64,000 bases of DNA from Entomortierella parvispora. Taxonomy: Eukaryota > Mortierellomycota > Mortierellomycetes > Mortierellales > Mortierellaceae. Where the stretch lies: positions 2,790,001 to 2,854,000 of the forward strand of contig OY752140.1 of assembly GCA_963573315.1 (NCBI GenBank), in the 5' to 3' direction. Of the stretch, positions 54,147-64,000 are shown in pieces (within the stretch, counting starts at the first letter, position 1; every line of letters begins with the position of its first letter). Both the position numbers and the translations under genes were made by a program. Below the pieces are notes generated by a model. The model was not told where the DNA came from and did not search any database. It saw only the letters and a list, made by a program, of their open reading frames with translations.

Positions 54147-57100
54147 TCAGGGCATGAAATTAGATCGGAACTTCTTGACTTCAACCATCACAGTCTGGAC
54201 CCCGACGGGCTGATGTCCCCAGCCACGAGTGCTGGTCGCCTTTACTGTCGACGATGAAGACTCGTCGCCGGCAGATGCTCCAAGCTGCAGCAGTTTCTCG
54301 TCCAGAAGACTATGGAACCGGGTATAATAGACAATCAGCTGACCCAAGACCTGGTGCAGAACCAAGGTTCCGTTTTTGAAGCTTGAGAAATGCTGGATAA
54401 CGCTCGTGTTGATAGCGAGCAGTGACTGGCGCCAAGAATTGCTGAAATTAAAAGACGTTCGCTCAAAGTGCTCCAATTGTACTTTGGAAACGCCACCTGC
54501 GATTTCAACCATTCGAATAAACGAAATCAAATCTCCCAAGTACGGCTTTAGTTCTTCTTCCACAAAGAGAGCAATTGTTTGATGAAGAGCCTGCTTCCAA
54601 TGGTCGTTCTCAAGCTCCACTCCACTGGTGCGTACATCCTGATCAAAGTAAGCGCGGATAGCAAAGGTGATTGTTAGGTCATGAACAGCTGTACATGCAA
54701 ACAAGTCAAAAGTGCAAAGAAGGACAACACGTACGGTGAGAAGTGTCAGAACAAGGTCGAATGTGTTGATTAAAAAGATGAGTCGGCTCTTTGTATCCGG
54801 AAAAGTTTTCGACATGACATCAAAAAGTGAACTCGTCTCCAACCTCAGCAACGCGAGTCTAATATGCGCACAAAGTACCGACACGATAAGTGTATGATAT
54901 TCTCTTTGCCTGGTGACCGAGTCAAAGCATCATTAAATCTTACCGCGGCATGACATCCGTTTGTTCGTCATTTAGAAGTAGGAGCGATCCGGCAAATTCG
55001 CCATAACGCCGCGCAATCTAATTGCAGAAGTAATGAAAGTTAGATATTCTTATAAGCTAAAGATCGACAATGACAATATGTTCATAGCTGTCTGCCTACC
55101 CAGTGAGGATGCACATTCTTTGGTTTGACTTTTGTCTTGGCTTTTCGTACGCTGTCGATATGCATATCAACTACAACTTGAAATCTTGGCCAGAGCGCCA
55201 TATGGATGGCATCGCGATACTTATCCAGTCCAGGGATTTTTCTTCGCTCCAATTCCTTAGCCAGTTGATGGTTAATTCTTAAGCATAGAAGAATTCCGAT
55301 CGCATCGAAGCTGGAATCAGCATATTCCTTTACATTGGCCTAGAGAAATATCGGGGTATACTGGAGTTAGAGAAAGCAGACTAAATATCCATCCATTACA
55401 CCGTCGCTACATACCAGTCCTAGTTTCAAGGTCGGCTCAAAAATCTGCGTAAATACTGCTCGGATGCCTTCCAGATCTGGCTGAGAGCGCCTTGAAAAGT
55501 ATTCAACCAAGAACAAGTACTCGGAGCTTGCGTTGTCGATGAGGGCGAGATTGAAACTTCGGAACAGCGCCTCATATGGGTATTTCTGATCAAAGAAAAT
55601 ACAGACCGTTGAATTAATATGAATGTGAATGCACCGGCTCATATTCAAAACCCTATGAGATGCATACCAAGTGTTTCTCGTTCGCGACATGAATAAGAAT
55701 CAGCCCTGCGTCCTGATTCTTTAATGTTTCCAGTCGAGATCCAACCGCAAAGACATTGGTTTTTTGTGATAAAGCCTTGGCTGTTCCAAACAGACCTAGC
55801 ACCGATCAAAAGTGTTAAAATAAAAATCGTATGTTCACTTTGGAATAGACCACTCACACCGAGTTTTTACCTTTCTTTGCACTTTCATCCGTGCACAGCA
55901 TGTCATATTTGTCTCCAACCACACTCTATTTGTAAGATAATGCTAGTCAGAAGGAGTTTTTTTTGGTTTCAGGCGAGGGTTGTTCCCTTTTGCAAAAAAA
56001 CTTGCCTGGAGCTTTTCCAGCCCTGTAGCATAGTTATCGAATTGATTTGAAAAGTACCACCGCAGAGTGTTTGCGTAGGTTTGTCGGATCTCTGCCGCCA
56101 CCTCACCATGTCTCTCCATTACGAACTGATTCAGCTCTTTGTACTTTAGTAACACAGAGTGCTGCATGATCTGGACGTTGGTATTGGGTATCCTGAATGA
56201 CTTTATCTTTGCAAGCAAGAACTCGCGAATCTTTTCGACAGTCTAAGAAACAACATGAAGTGAGCCTAGTTAGTCTCAAATACACGTGGTATTACGAGAA
56301 ATCCAGTCCCGATAGGTTTACCTTGATGCGTAAGCGCTCCAACTCTGGTCCGACTTCCTTTAACGCTCTAATGTGACGGCCCTGACGAGTCTTTGCATGA
56401 TACATTTTGCTATTGAGCTCTGCCAGCGCTGCCAACCAAGTGTCGTCGATTTCTCCGTCGTATATCTTGCGAATAAGTTGTGGCGTCACCAAGATGCCCT
56501 CCAGTAGATCGTTCAGATGATTTTCTACGGCCATCCTGTTCTTTAGTTGGATACTCATGGAGACTGACTTTGTCTGTAGAGTTTGAATCTCGGTGGAAAT
56601 GTTGCCCAAATCTGTCTGGAAGATACTGAGGAGGTTCTCCATCGTTTCCAGAATCTCGTCGCATGATTTGATCTGTCCATGTAGATCCACAAACGCCTGG
56701 CTCTGATGGACATCTATCATCAGGAAAATCAACTGCGGATGTCAGTACCCATCCTCAGGCACTAGTCAGCCTAGCTTCAGAAGGTGTTCCCTTTGAATTT
56801 ACAGTCATCTTCGTGATCCTGTCCGACAATGTCCAGCTCACTCTCGATGTGATGTGCGTATTCCCGAAGATCCATGCCCTATTCGAGATTTGTATTAAAG
56901 CGGAGGGTAAGGGGCTGCGCATCACCATGTGTCATGTTGACCCGACACATATATCATTGCCTCTTGCCTTTGCCAATGCTTGCTTCACAAACTCATCTTC
57001 CTGAAATTCAGAGATACGATCTAGACATCCAAAAGGCAGGGTGAATACTCAGAAAGCAGTCAACTGTGGTTCTATATGCCTCAAGTCTGAATTGTCGCCT

Positions 57101-57512
57101 ACCGCCAACTTGTTCAAATGCAAGGTCGTCCTGAAGGAATGGAGAAACTGACGTTTCTGGCTCCGACTTTGGTGACTGAGCAGACTCCTAAAGCGAATGG
57201 ATGAAAGCAAGATGACAAGGGTTCATCAGAATCGCGCTTTCAATGTCAGCTTTCAATGCTATGCAGCTGCCCTCAGTTTTTCATTTTTTGGTAATCCACG
57301 GGCTTTACCTTCTGCGCGCTTCCTTGGTCCAAGTCCTGGTCCTGGTCATCGAGAAGCTCGTTCAGGAACTTGAGCCCCGTCAGGGATTGGCGTTTTTGTG
57401 AGTTGCGTCGGGCGACCGTGGCATTGTTGCTCTGGCCTCCAGGGGTGTTGGGAACGTCCGCGACCGATGCTGTAGCCCGAGGTGGGGCTAGTGGTGGTTC
57501 CAGTAATTCCAT
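54147..57512 (-). CDS. VPS52: GARP/EARP tethering complex subunit VPS52
   Basis: Vps52 is a core subunit of GARP, which tethers endosome-derived vesicles at the trans-Golgi. Start is the ATG at 57512 (MELLEPPLAPPRATASVADV), a disordered head ending LLDDQDQDLDQGSAQKVKPV. Diagnostic blocks: DLHGQIKSCDEILETMENLL SIFQTDLGNISTEIQTLQTK SVSMSIQLKNR (56700-56530), RIKVREFLLAKIKSF-like (about 56230), NTNVQIMQHSVLLKYKELNQ F, and YPYEALFRSFNLALIDNASS EYLFLVEYF (55590-55495). Later come AMHMDIDSVR-like KVKPKNVHPHW then RRYGEFAGSLLLL (about 55020-54970), and FVEEELKPYLGDLISFIRMV and YYTRFHSLLDEKLLQL near the end. More than ten short introns are present. All Vps52 landmarks are in order, and the protein ends VEVKKFRSNFMP. 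Confidence 0.93.
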
Positions 57513-57874
57513 GGGGGGAAGATGAATGCAGTTGTGAGTTGAATGAAGGGATGATGCATGCCAAGTTGGGCGGGAAGCGGAGAATCTTGAATAAAACTAT
57601 CGAGGATATAAATATCATTAGTCCAAGCGGCCACTGACCGCCTTCTTTTTCTCCATCCATCTCATCCATCTCATCCATCCATCCACCCATCACGCACAAT
57701 TCTCCATCTCTTCTTCTTCTCCTTCTTCTCGCTTTCTTTGCCTCCTCTGTCGCCATAAGCGCGCCCTTCCCTTCTTTCTCTTTCCTCCTCCTCCTCCTCT
57801 CCTTCTCTTTTCCTAGTCTCCATCCACCTCCATCTCCAGATTCACCACCTCCAGCACACCTTCTCTCACCCACA
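57513..57874. promoter_or_regulatory. Divergent promoter VPS52/beta-adaptin, CT-rich with CATC repeats
   Basis: In this 362-bp spacer the plus strand is strongly pyrimidine-rich from about 57640 to the beta-adaptin ATG. It includes CATC repeats (57650-57690) and TCCTCCTCC runs. It also contains a TATAAATA at about 57606-57613. Confidence 0.4.
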
Positions 57875-60769
57875 ATGTCGGATGCAAAGTTCTTTCAACG
57901 AGGTACAAGAGTTGTCCTCCTCATGTGGCTCTTCCTCCTCTTCATCTCTCTCCTCCTCCTCATTCGCTAACTATGCTCGCATCCTCTGGCCCATAGGAAA
58001 GATCCAGGAACTTCGTATCGAGCTCAACTCGGACAAGAAGGACCGTGGCTACACCCGCAAAAAGGCGACCCTGAAAAAGATTGTCGCCAACATGACCATG
58101 GGCAATGACATGTCCTCGCTCTATCCCGATGTCATCGCCTGCATGTCCATCCCCGTGCTCGAAGTCAAGAAGATGGTCTACCTCTTTCTCATCAACTATG
58201 CCAAAGGAAAGCCCGAGATGGCACTCGAGGCCATCAGCACCTTTCGACGGGTAAACCGGTTCGCCGCTTTTCTTTTTCTTTGACTTGATGTGTTCCCGAG
58301 AACCCGTACCTGCTGTCATTGTCGTATGCTGATCAGTTACCCTATTCTACTCCCTTTCTTCCATCCTTCGCTCGCCGACTTCTTCTCCATCCTTCTCTCC
58401 TCATTGTATGGTGTTGTCAACATGTGTCTCTGGAAAATAACCCGTGGAAAAAAAATCAGGACGTGGAAGACCCTAATCCTTTGATTCGCGCGCTCGCTAT
58501 CCGCACCATGGGCTATATTCATGTCGACAAAGTCACTGCGTGTTTGATCCAGCCCCTGCGCCATTGTATGCGCGACCAAGATCCCTATGTCCGCAAGACG
58601 GCAGCAGTCTGTGTCGCAAAACTTTTCATGCAGGACAGACATTTAGTAGAGAACGCTGGATTCATTGATCAGTTGCGCGAGATGCTTGTTGACTCAAACC
58701 CATCGGTACGGACATGTAGTAGAACATGAGCAGGATCAAACAGAGAACCTTGGGATGGTATATGGGACAGCTTTAAACTTATCGACTCTTTTTTGTCACA
58801 TTGTGTCAATATAGGTTGTCGCCAACGCTGTGGCTGCCCTCACAGAGATCTCTGAAAGATCGGATCATATTCAACTCAAGCTCAACATGACAATTGCCAG
58901 TAAGCTGGTGACAGCGTTGAACGAATGTTCAGAGTAAGTCATGGTTCATTTATAGGCCTTTTCATTACTGTGGAGTGGATGAATGAAATGAGCGTTGGAA
59001 GAGAGAGCCCATTGTCTCTATCTATATTTTTTTCTTTTTTCTAACGGGCGGACATTGGACGTTCTCCTCATTTTCCTTGCTCTTTTTAGGTGGGGTCAGA
59101 CATATATTCTGGAATCTCTCATGTTTGTCGTGCCTCAGGAACCTGGTGATGCCGAGATGTTGGCGGAGCGTATTGCCCCTCGCCTTCAACATGCCAACTC
59201 TGCCGTGGTCTTGACTGCGGTCAAGGTGATCGTATACTTGATGAACTACATGGCCAAGGGTGAAGACATCTCCAACATGTGCAAAAAGCTCTCCCCCCCA
59301 CTTGGTATGTGCCATATTGCAGGATTCTCCATCGGAATCGGAACCAAGATCGACAACCTTCAATGTTCATAGACGTCTGACTCTGCTCTTTCTTTCCATG
59401 TAGTAACACTGCTGTCCAGTGGACCTGAGGTACAATATGTAGGCCTTCGAAACATTCTGTTGGTCATTCAGAAGCACCCCGAGATCTTGAAGAACGACAT
59501 CAAGATCTTTTTCTGCAAGTACAACGATCCCATCTACGTGAAAATGGCCAAGCTGGAGATCATGTTCCGACTTGCCAACGAGCACAATGTGGAGCAGGTT
59601 CTCTCGGAGCTCAAGGAGTATGCGACAGAGGTTGATGTGGATTTTGTCCGGAAAGCTGTGCGATCTATTGGACGACTGGCTGTCAAGATTGAAAGCACGG
59701 CGCAGCGCTGTGTCGAGGCCTTGTTGGAGTTGATTCAGACCAAGGTCAACTATGTGGTCCAGGAGTCGATTGTGGTGATCAAGGACATCTTTAGAAAATA
59801 CCCCAACCAGTACGAGTCCATTATCGGAGTCCTATGCGAGAACTTGGACAACTTGGATGAGCCGGAGGCAAAGGCGGCTATGATCTGGATCATTGGACAG
59901 TATGCGGACCGTATCGAGAATTCTGACGAGTTGCTGGACGACTTTTTGTATACATTCTTGGAGGAGACGGTCGAAGTTCAACTGGCGCTTTTGACGGCAA
60001 CGGTCAAGTTGTTTATTAAGCGACCCACTGCTGGACAGGACTTGGTCCCCAAGGTCTTGAAATGGGCCACGGAGGAGGTCGATAACCCGGATTTGAGAGA
60101 TCGTGGTTACATCTACTGGCGTCTCCTGTCGACGGACGTCGCTGCTGCCAAGGTAAGAGCCAAAAGTCGTTCTTTTTGACAATAGTACTAATGACTCTTG
60201 AAACTAAAACTTTTCCTTTTCTTTTTCCAACGTAGGCTGTAGTGCTCTCAGAAAAGCCTCATATTTCAACCGAGACTGATAACATGGACCCTGTTCTCCT
60301 GGAGGAACTCTTGCTTCACATTGCTTCCCTTTCTGCCATTTACCACAAGGCACCGACAACGTTCATCCCCCACTGCAAACCACGTTTCTTGATCCCATCG
60401 CCTGCGCTGAGGCGACAGAACTATGGACCCGGTCGATTGATCCACTCGGATTCGTATTCTTCTGTTCACTCCAACTCAAGCGACCACCATCAACAAGCGT
60501 CAGGATCATCACAAAACCAGTCGTCATCTTCACAAGCACTGGATCCCTTGGACGAGTTTATGGCTTCTTCACCTCCGGCCAAAGAGCCCCACCACCAGCG
60601 TCTGTCCTACCACGAGCAGTCGTTCGATCAGGTCGCGGAGGCCTCCATCGGAAACCGGGAATACTATGATCAAAAGATCAATGCCGAAAACCCCTACAGG
60701 ACAGATACCACTTCGACTTCTGGCACCAAAGCCGGAGGAGGCGATGATCTCATGTCGTTTGACCTCTAA
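57875..60769 (+). CDS. Clathrin adaptor beta-adaptin (AP-1/AP-2 beta large subunit), ear-less
   Basis: Beta-adaptin is a large subunit of AP complexes that recruit clathrin at TGN/endosome (AP-1) or plasma membrane (AP-2). Start is the ATG at 57875; exon 1 MSDAKFFQR is joined to [20 protein letters not shown]. Family blocks in order: [153 protein letters not shown] and [20 protein letters not shown]. The trunk is complete. After the last intron only a hinge of about 170 residues follows ([13 protein letters not shown]; ends [11 protein letters not shown]). The C-terminal appendage found in animal beta1/beta2 is absent, as in yeast Apl2. AP-1 versus AP-2 cannot be settled by eye. TAA is at 60767-60769. 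Confidence 0.94.
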
Positions 60770-61193
60770 GCATGTTCTGAAACAAAGATCAATGGGCGAA
60801 ATTTCAAAATAGCTTGTAGAATAAAAAAGAGACTAGAACGCTTGGCCACTCTGAGATATGTGATTTTCGGTATCATGACCCAAATCGATGCTCCACTGGT
60901 CAGCGCACTTGGTGTTGTGTATGGGCGATGAGCGACGAAATGGATTTGAGGATCGAGTGGTTTTTCTCGGTCATAGGTGAAGATATCCTCCAGTCTTTGT
61001 ACGCGATTTAATCTGTGTATTCCATCCAGATCGGACCTTGCAGCCAGTCAGTCGTCCCTTCTTGTCTCATGTCCTCGGTTAATGTTCTTCCCATGTTAGC
61101 ACAAAGAGGCCGTTTCTTAATAACTGACGCTATATTTTTATTATTTTCTGTGCTTTATCAATCGTGGCCCTGATTGGATTTTTCTTTCTCTCT
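60770..61193. other. Convergent intergenic region beta-adaptin/AROM
   Basis: These 424 bp lie between two stop codons. They hold A/T-rich 3' UTR sequence with AATAAAAAAG near 60819 and AATAATAAAAATATAG on the minus strand near 61140. Neither strand has a long open frame, and no shikimate-dehydrogenase motif is visible. Confidence 0.5.
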
Positions 61194-64000
61194 TCAAAGT
61201 CCAATCGTCTTGCGGGCAGCCAAGATCTCGCGAGCAGTGAGCTGACCAGGGGCGGCCTTGACTGGCATCAACTCGTGAGTGACAGGAGTCAAGAAATTAT
61301 TCAATACACGGGAGAGTTGGCCCTGGGCGCCCATGTTGAGGGCAATCAGAGGCAAGTCCTCGTCCTTGGCACTGTGGCGAGTGGTGAACTCGGCGCAGTC
61401 AAAGTTATCCTTGAACGACTGGGCAGTGCCAATCAGCTTGATGACATCTGGCGAAATGGACAAGGCCAGCTTGTACTGAGCTTCCATCACATCCGAGTTC
61501 CAGCGAACAGATCCTTTGCAGTCGTGGAAGGAGGCGACAATCAAAGTCTGACCCCTTCTGGCCAAGACCTCGTCAATATCGGCGCGAGGGAGACCAATCT
61601 CGATATCAAGGTACTCAACGCCCCATTCGAGTCCGTCTTTGAGCAACGAGACCATGCCCTTGACATCCTTGTCGGGCCATTGCCCACCCTGGGAGACTGA
61701 GCGAACCGTGTACAGGATGGGCAGATCTGAATGACGGCGAAGCAATGAGACCTGTTGAGCAACATGATCGCGGAAGGAGCCGGGGAAAGATTCGGGTGCC
61801 TTCAGCAGATCCACACGCAACTCGATCACGTCCGACCCGGCAACAAGTTCCGAAAGTTGGGGAAGAACAGGTGTGATATCGGGGAAAGTCAACGAGAGGA
61901 AGAATGTAGGCTTAGATCCTACGGGCCCCTTCAAGGACGACTTCTTGGTTCCCGTAATTACACGCAAGTAACGCGAGAAATTCGACTCGACCAAGGCCCA
62001 TTCCTTGGCGTCTTCGGCCTCAACACCCCTCAAATGCTGTCCAGCGACCACAAACTCAAAGTTGCAGCACTCGCGGTACCAACCTTCACGACGTGCCCAA
62101 ACGTCTCGCATGCTCTCGCCGTACATTGGGCGTGTGGTGTCCTTGTTCAAGTAAGCCTCAATCTCGTCAATGTTGCGGACGAGGTGCAACACAATTCCAC
62201 CGCGTGCAATGTACTTCTTGAACGCGTCCCGCGAGGATGCTGTCTCTACAATACCCCCACCACACGAGATCACATGTGACGTTGGATACTTCTCGAGTAG
62301 CTCCTCCAACATACTGGCCTCTTGTTCACGGAACGCTGGCCATCCGTGTTCCTTGATGAAATCGGGAATCGTTGTCGCCAACGTCTTTTCAAAGTATTGG
62401 TCCACATCCTCGAAAGGACGACCCAGGGTCTTGGCCGCGAACCGTCCCATCGAAGTCTTTCCAGCGCCACGCATACCAATCACCACAATTGTGGCATCCG
62501 ACTTTGCACAGCATCCTAGAGAAGACTTCCTGGAGCTTGAGGCCTTAACCTCATAATCATGGTGTTCCGAGGGAGCGCCAAGGTCCACATCCGACGTGCG
62601 ACCGCCCAACTTGGATTCGAGATCGTCCCACCACATAGGCCAAGTCTTCTCTACACACTTCTTCTCCCGAATGATTGTGCCACCGGGAACAACGTTGGCA
62701 AGCACACTGAAACTCATGGCCACACGATGATCATCATAGCACTTGACACCATCCTTGGGAGGGGTAAGAGAGGCAATATCGTGGCCATGAACAATGATAC
62801 CGTCGTCAAACTCTGAAGTGGTCACGCCAAACTTGCCAAGCTCGTGCATCATTGCGGCGATACGATTGCATTCCTTGACACGCTGGTTTGCAATACCGCT
62901 GATCTTGGTGACGTTCTCTCCGCCAGGTGTAGAGGGTTGGGATACAGCAGCCAAAACAGAGGCAGTCAAAAAGGCATCCGTCATGGTGGTCATGTCGATA
63001 TGGGGAAGAGGTCTCAAGGTGCCAATAGCGGGTCCAGTCACAGTCGTCGAGGTGGCAGTCTGAACAACAGTGCATCCCATAGGACGAAGGACATTGACGG
63101 CAAATCCAGCATCACCCTGGAGAGAAGCTGATCCAATGTTAGGAACGGTGCAGGTGGTGCCAGTGATAGCAGCAATAGCCAAGGGGTATGTGGCAGACGA
63201 AGCATCAGCCTCAACCAAGTACTCCGCAGGGTTGACGTACGAGCCCTGAGGAATGCGGTAGGTGTTGTTGGGAAGAGCCTCGACCTCAACACCAAAGGAC
63301 TTCATCATGGCAATGGTCATGTCGATATAGGGCTGCGAGATAACTTGTCCTCCGGTCAGAACTAGAGTCACTGACTCCTTGGTAGCGTATGGAGCACAGA
63401 GCAAGATCGAAGAGACATACTGCGAGGAGATGGAGGCAGCCAACTGGATCTCGCCTCCTGCAAGACCATGGCTGTAAGGTGTGACCTCAAGAGGCAAGCA
63501 TCCCTGGCCCTCCATGTACTTGAGTTCGGAACCGTTTGCAGTCAGAGCCTCAACCAACGGCGCAATAGGTCTCTGCTTCATTCTGGCGTTTCCCGTGAGG
63601 ATGGTCTTTTGACCAGCGATATTTGAGGGGGGAACGAGAACACTGACAGTGGTCAAGAAGCGGGCGGCGGTTCCTGCATTGCCTAGGTAAAGTTCGGAAT
63701 CGGGGATTTGCATCTTTCCTCCATTACCATGGACAACAAGTGTGTCGCCGTTGTTCTCCCATTCGAAAGTGGCGGCTCCAAGCTTGGTCAGGGCAGTCAA
63801 CATGACCTGAGTATCATCCGAATGAAGCAAACCAGTCAAGCGGCAGGTGCCCTGACCCAAAGCTGCAAGAACCAAAGCTCTGTTTGAGATGGACTTTGAT
63901 CCTGGAGGAGAGAGTGTGACGGGGGGCAAGTTGATGGCGCGAGGGTGGACAACGGTCGAGGCCGCCAAGACCTTGCGGATAATATCGTCCGAGATGTTGG
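61194..64000 (-). CDS. ARO1: AROM multifunctional shikimate-pathway protein, N-terminus cut by window edge; lacks the C-terminal shikimate dehydrogenase domain
   Basis: AROM fuses central shikimate-pathway enzymes in the cytosol. The frame is open to the window edge. The upstream residues (NISDDIIRKVL, then AASTVVHP) match the linker after dehydroquinate synthase, so the gene continues beyond 64000. Domains in order: EPSP synthase (about 63960-62630), with PGSKSISNRALVLAALGQG, YLGNAGTAARFLTTVSV and KECNRIAAM; shikimate kinase (about 62500-61980), with Walker A VIGMRGAGKTSMGR and ISCGGGIVET; type I dehydroquinase (about 61920-61230), with ELRVDLLKAPESF, VASFHDCKGSVRW (catalytic His) and SPDVIKLIGTAQS (Schiff-base Lys). 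It then ends LTAREILAARKTIGL with TGA at 61194-61196. In the usual five-domain protein a further 280 or so residues of shikimate dehydrogenase follow this point. Here only 424 bp remain before the opposing gene. All visible active sites are intact. Confidence 0.95.
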   Translation of the reverse strand, partial: NISDDIIRKVLAASTVVHPRAINLPPVTLSPPGSKSISNRALVLAALGQGTCRLTGLLHSDDTQVMLTALTKLGAATFEWENNGDTLVVHGNGGKMQIPDSELYLGNAGTAARFLTTVSVLVPPSNIAGQKTILTGNARMKQRPIAPLVEALTANGSELKYMEGQGCLPLEVTPYSHGLAGGEIQLAASISSQYVSSILLCAPYATKESVTLVLTGGQVISQPYIDMTIAMMKSFGVEVEALPNNTYRIPQGSYVNPAEYLVEADASSATYPLAIAAITGTTCTVPNIGSASLQGDAGFAVNVLRPMGCTVVQTATSTTVTGPAIGTLRPLPHIDMTTMTDAFLTASVLAAVSQPSTPGGENVTKISGIANQRVKECNRIAAMMHELGKFGVTTSEFDDGIIVHGHDIASLTPPKDGVKCYDDHRVAMSFSVLANVVPGGTIIREKKCVEKTWPMWWDDLESKLGGRTSDVDLGAPSEHHDYEVKASSSRKSSLGCCAKSDATIVVIGMRGAGKTSMGRFAAKTLGRPFEDVDQYFEKTLATTIPDFIKEHGWPAFREQEASMLEELLEKYPTSHVISCGGGIVETASSRDAFKKYIARGGIVLHLVRNIDEIEAYLNKDTTRPMYGESMRDVWARREGWYRECCNFEFVVAGQHLRGVEAEDAKEWALVESNFSRYLRVITGTKKSSLKGPVGSKPTFFLSLTFPDITPVLPQLSELVAGSDVIELRVDLLKAPESFPGSFRDHVAQQVSLLRRHSDLPILYTVRSVSQGGQWPDKDVKGMVSLLKDGLEWGVEYLDIEIGLPRADIDEVLARRGQTLIVASFHDCKGSVRWNSDVMEAQYKLALSISPDVIKLIGTAQSFKDNFDCAEFTTRHSAKDEDLPLIALNMGAQGQLSRVLNNFLTPVTHELMPVKAAPGQLTAREILAARKTIGL

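Noticed and set aside
63960-64000. A start of the AROM protein near 63968
   Set aside because: The triplet there is TTG and the frame is open to the edge with linker residues that fit the end of the dehydroquinate synthase domain, so the gene continues outside the window.
1-64000. A functional trafficking gene cluster (GGA, SLA2, VMA1, VPS52, beta-adaptin)
   Set aside because: The genes are far apart, on both strands and separated by unrelated housekeeping genes. This is the usual random distribution of fungal genes.
1-64000. Transposons, viral insertions or a secondary-metabolite cluster
   Set aside because: I saw no reverse transcriptase, transposase, integrase, terminal repeats, viral genes, polyketide synthase or non-ribosomal peptide synthetase. 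One monooxygenase, one esterase and one ABC transporter lie too far apart to argue for a cluster.

Overview
The window is a gene-dense piece of a fungal nuclear genome. I read 22 protein-coding genes and one spliceosomal U2 snRNA gene. Most genes are split by short GT-AG introns of roughly 80 to 160 bp, genes lie on both strands without operons, and intergenic stretches are CT-rich with poly-A/T runs and tetranucleotide microsatellites. The gene content (a DGAT2 acyltransferase, a kelch/transmembrane protein, a large F-box/LRR protein, beta-adaptin without an ear domain, an Integrator subunit, an AROM protein) best fits an early-diverging filamentous fungus, probably Mortierellomycotina. That placement is inference from gene style, not from a database search.

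Layout. 1-7.3 kb: the GGA clathrin adaptor (running off the left edge), divergent from an HD-domain nucleotidase with an unusual N-terminal extension, then a bZIP factor. 7.3-16 kb: a kelch-repeat single-pass membrane protein and a large disordered protein with a Pro-Val-Ala-rich repeat. 16-21 kb: a Baeyer-Villiger-type monooxygenase, a calmodulin-like EF-hand protein whose first intron is GC-AG, and an OB-fold/zinc-ribbon protein resembling CTC1 of the CST telomere complex. 21-31.3 kb: a long coiled-coil/disordered protein with a 12-bp in-frame repeat, an F-box protein, and SLA2/HIP1R. 32-37 kb: a small unknown protein, U2 snRNA, DGAT2 and ribosomal protein L12. 37-44 kb: a type-B carboxylesterase divergent from a full-length ABCG half-transporter. 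44-49 kb: V-ATPase subunit A and the ribosome biogenesis factor SSF1/PPAN. 50-64 kb: Integrator subunit 7, VPS52, a beta-adaptin, and an AROM protein that runs off the right edge.

Functional threads. GGA, beta-adaptin, VPS52, SLA2 and the V-ATPase A subunit all act in clathrin/TGN/endosome traffic. They are scattered and on different strands, so I read this as chance rather than a cluster. The most interesting points are: (1) Integrator subunit 7 in a fungus, about 17 kb from a U2 snRNA gene that has a TATA box and a 3'-box-like element; (2) an AROM protein that stops after its dehydroquinase domain and has no room for shikimate dehydrogenase; (3) a spliceosomal intron in VMA1 splitting the cysteine codon that is the known insertion point of the yeast VMA intein; (4) the HD nucleotidase with a novel N-terminal module; (5) the CTC1-like protein; and (6) a structured intergenic segment near 49.7-49.9 kb with facing TATA boxes.
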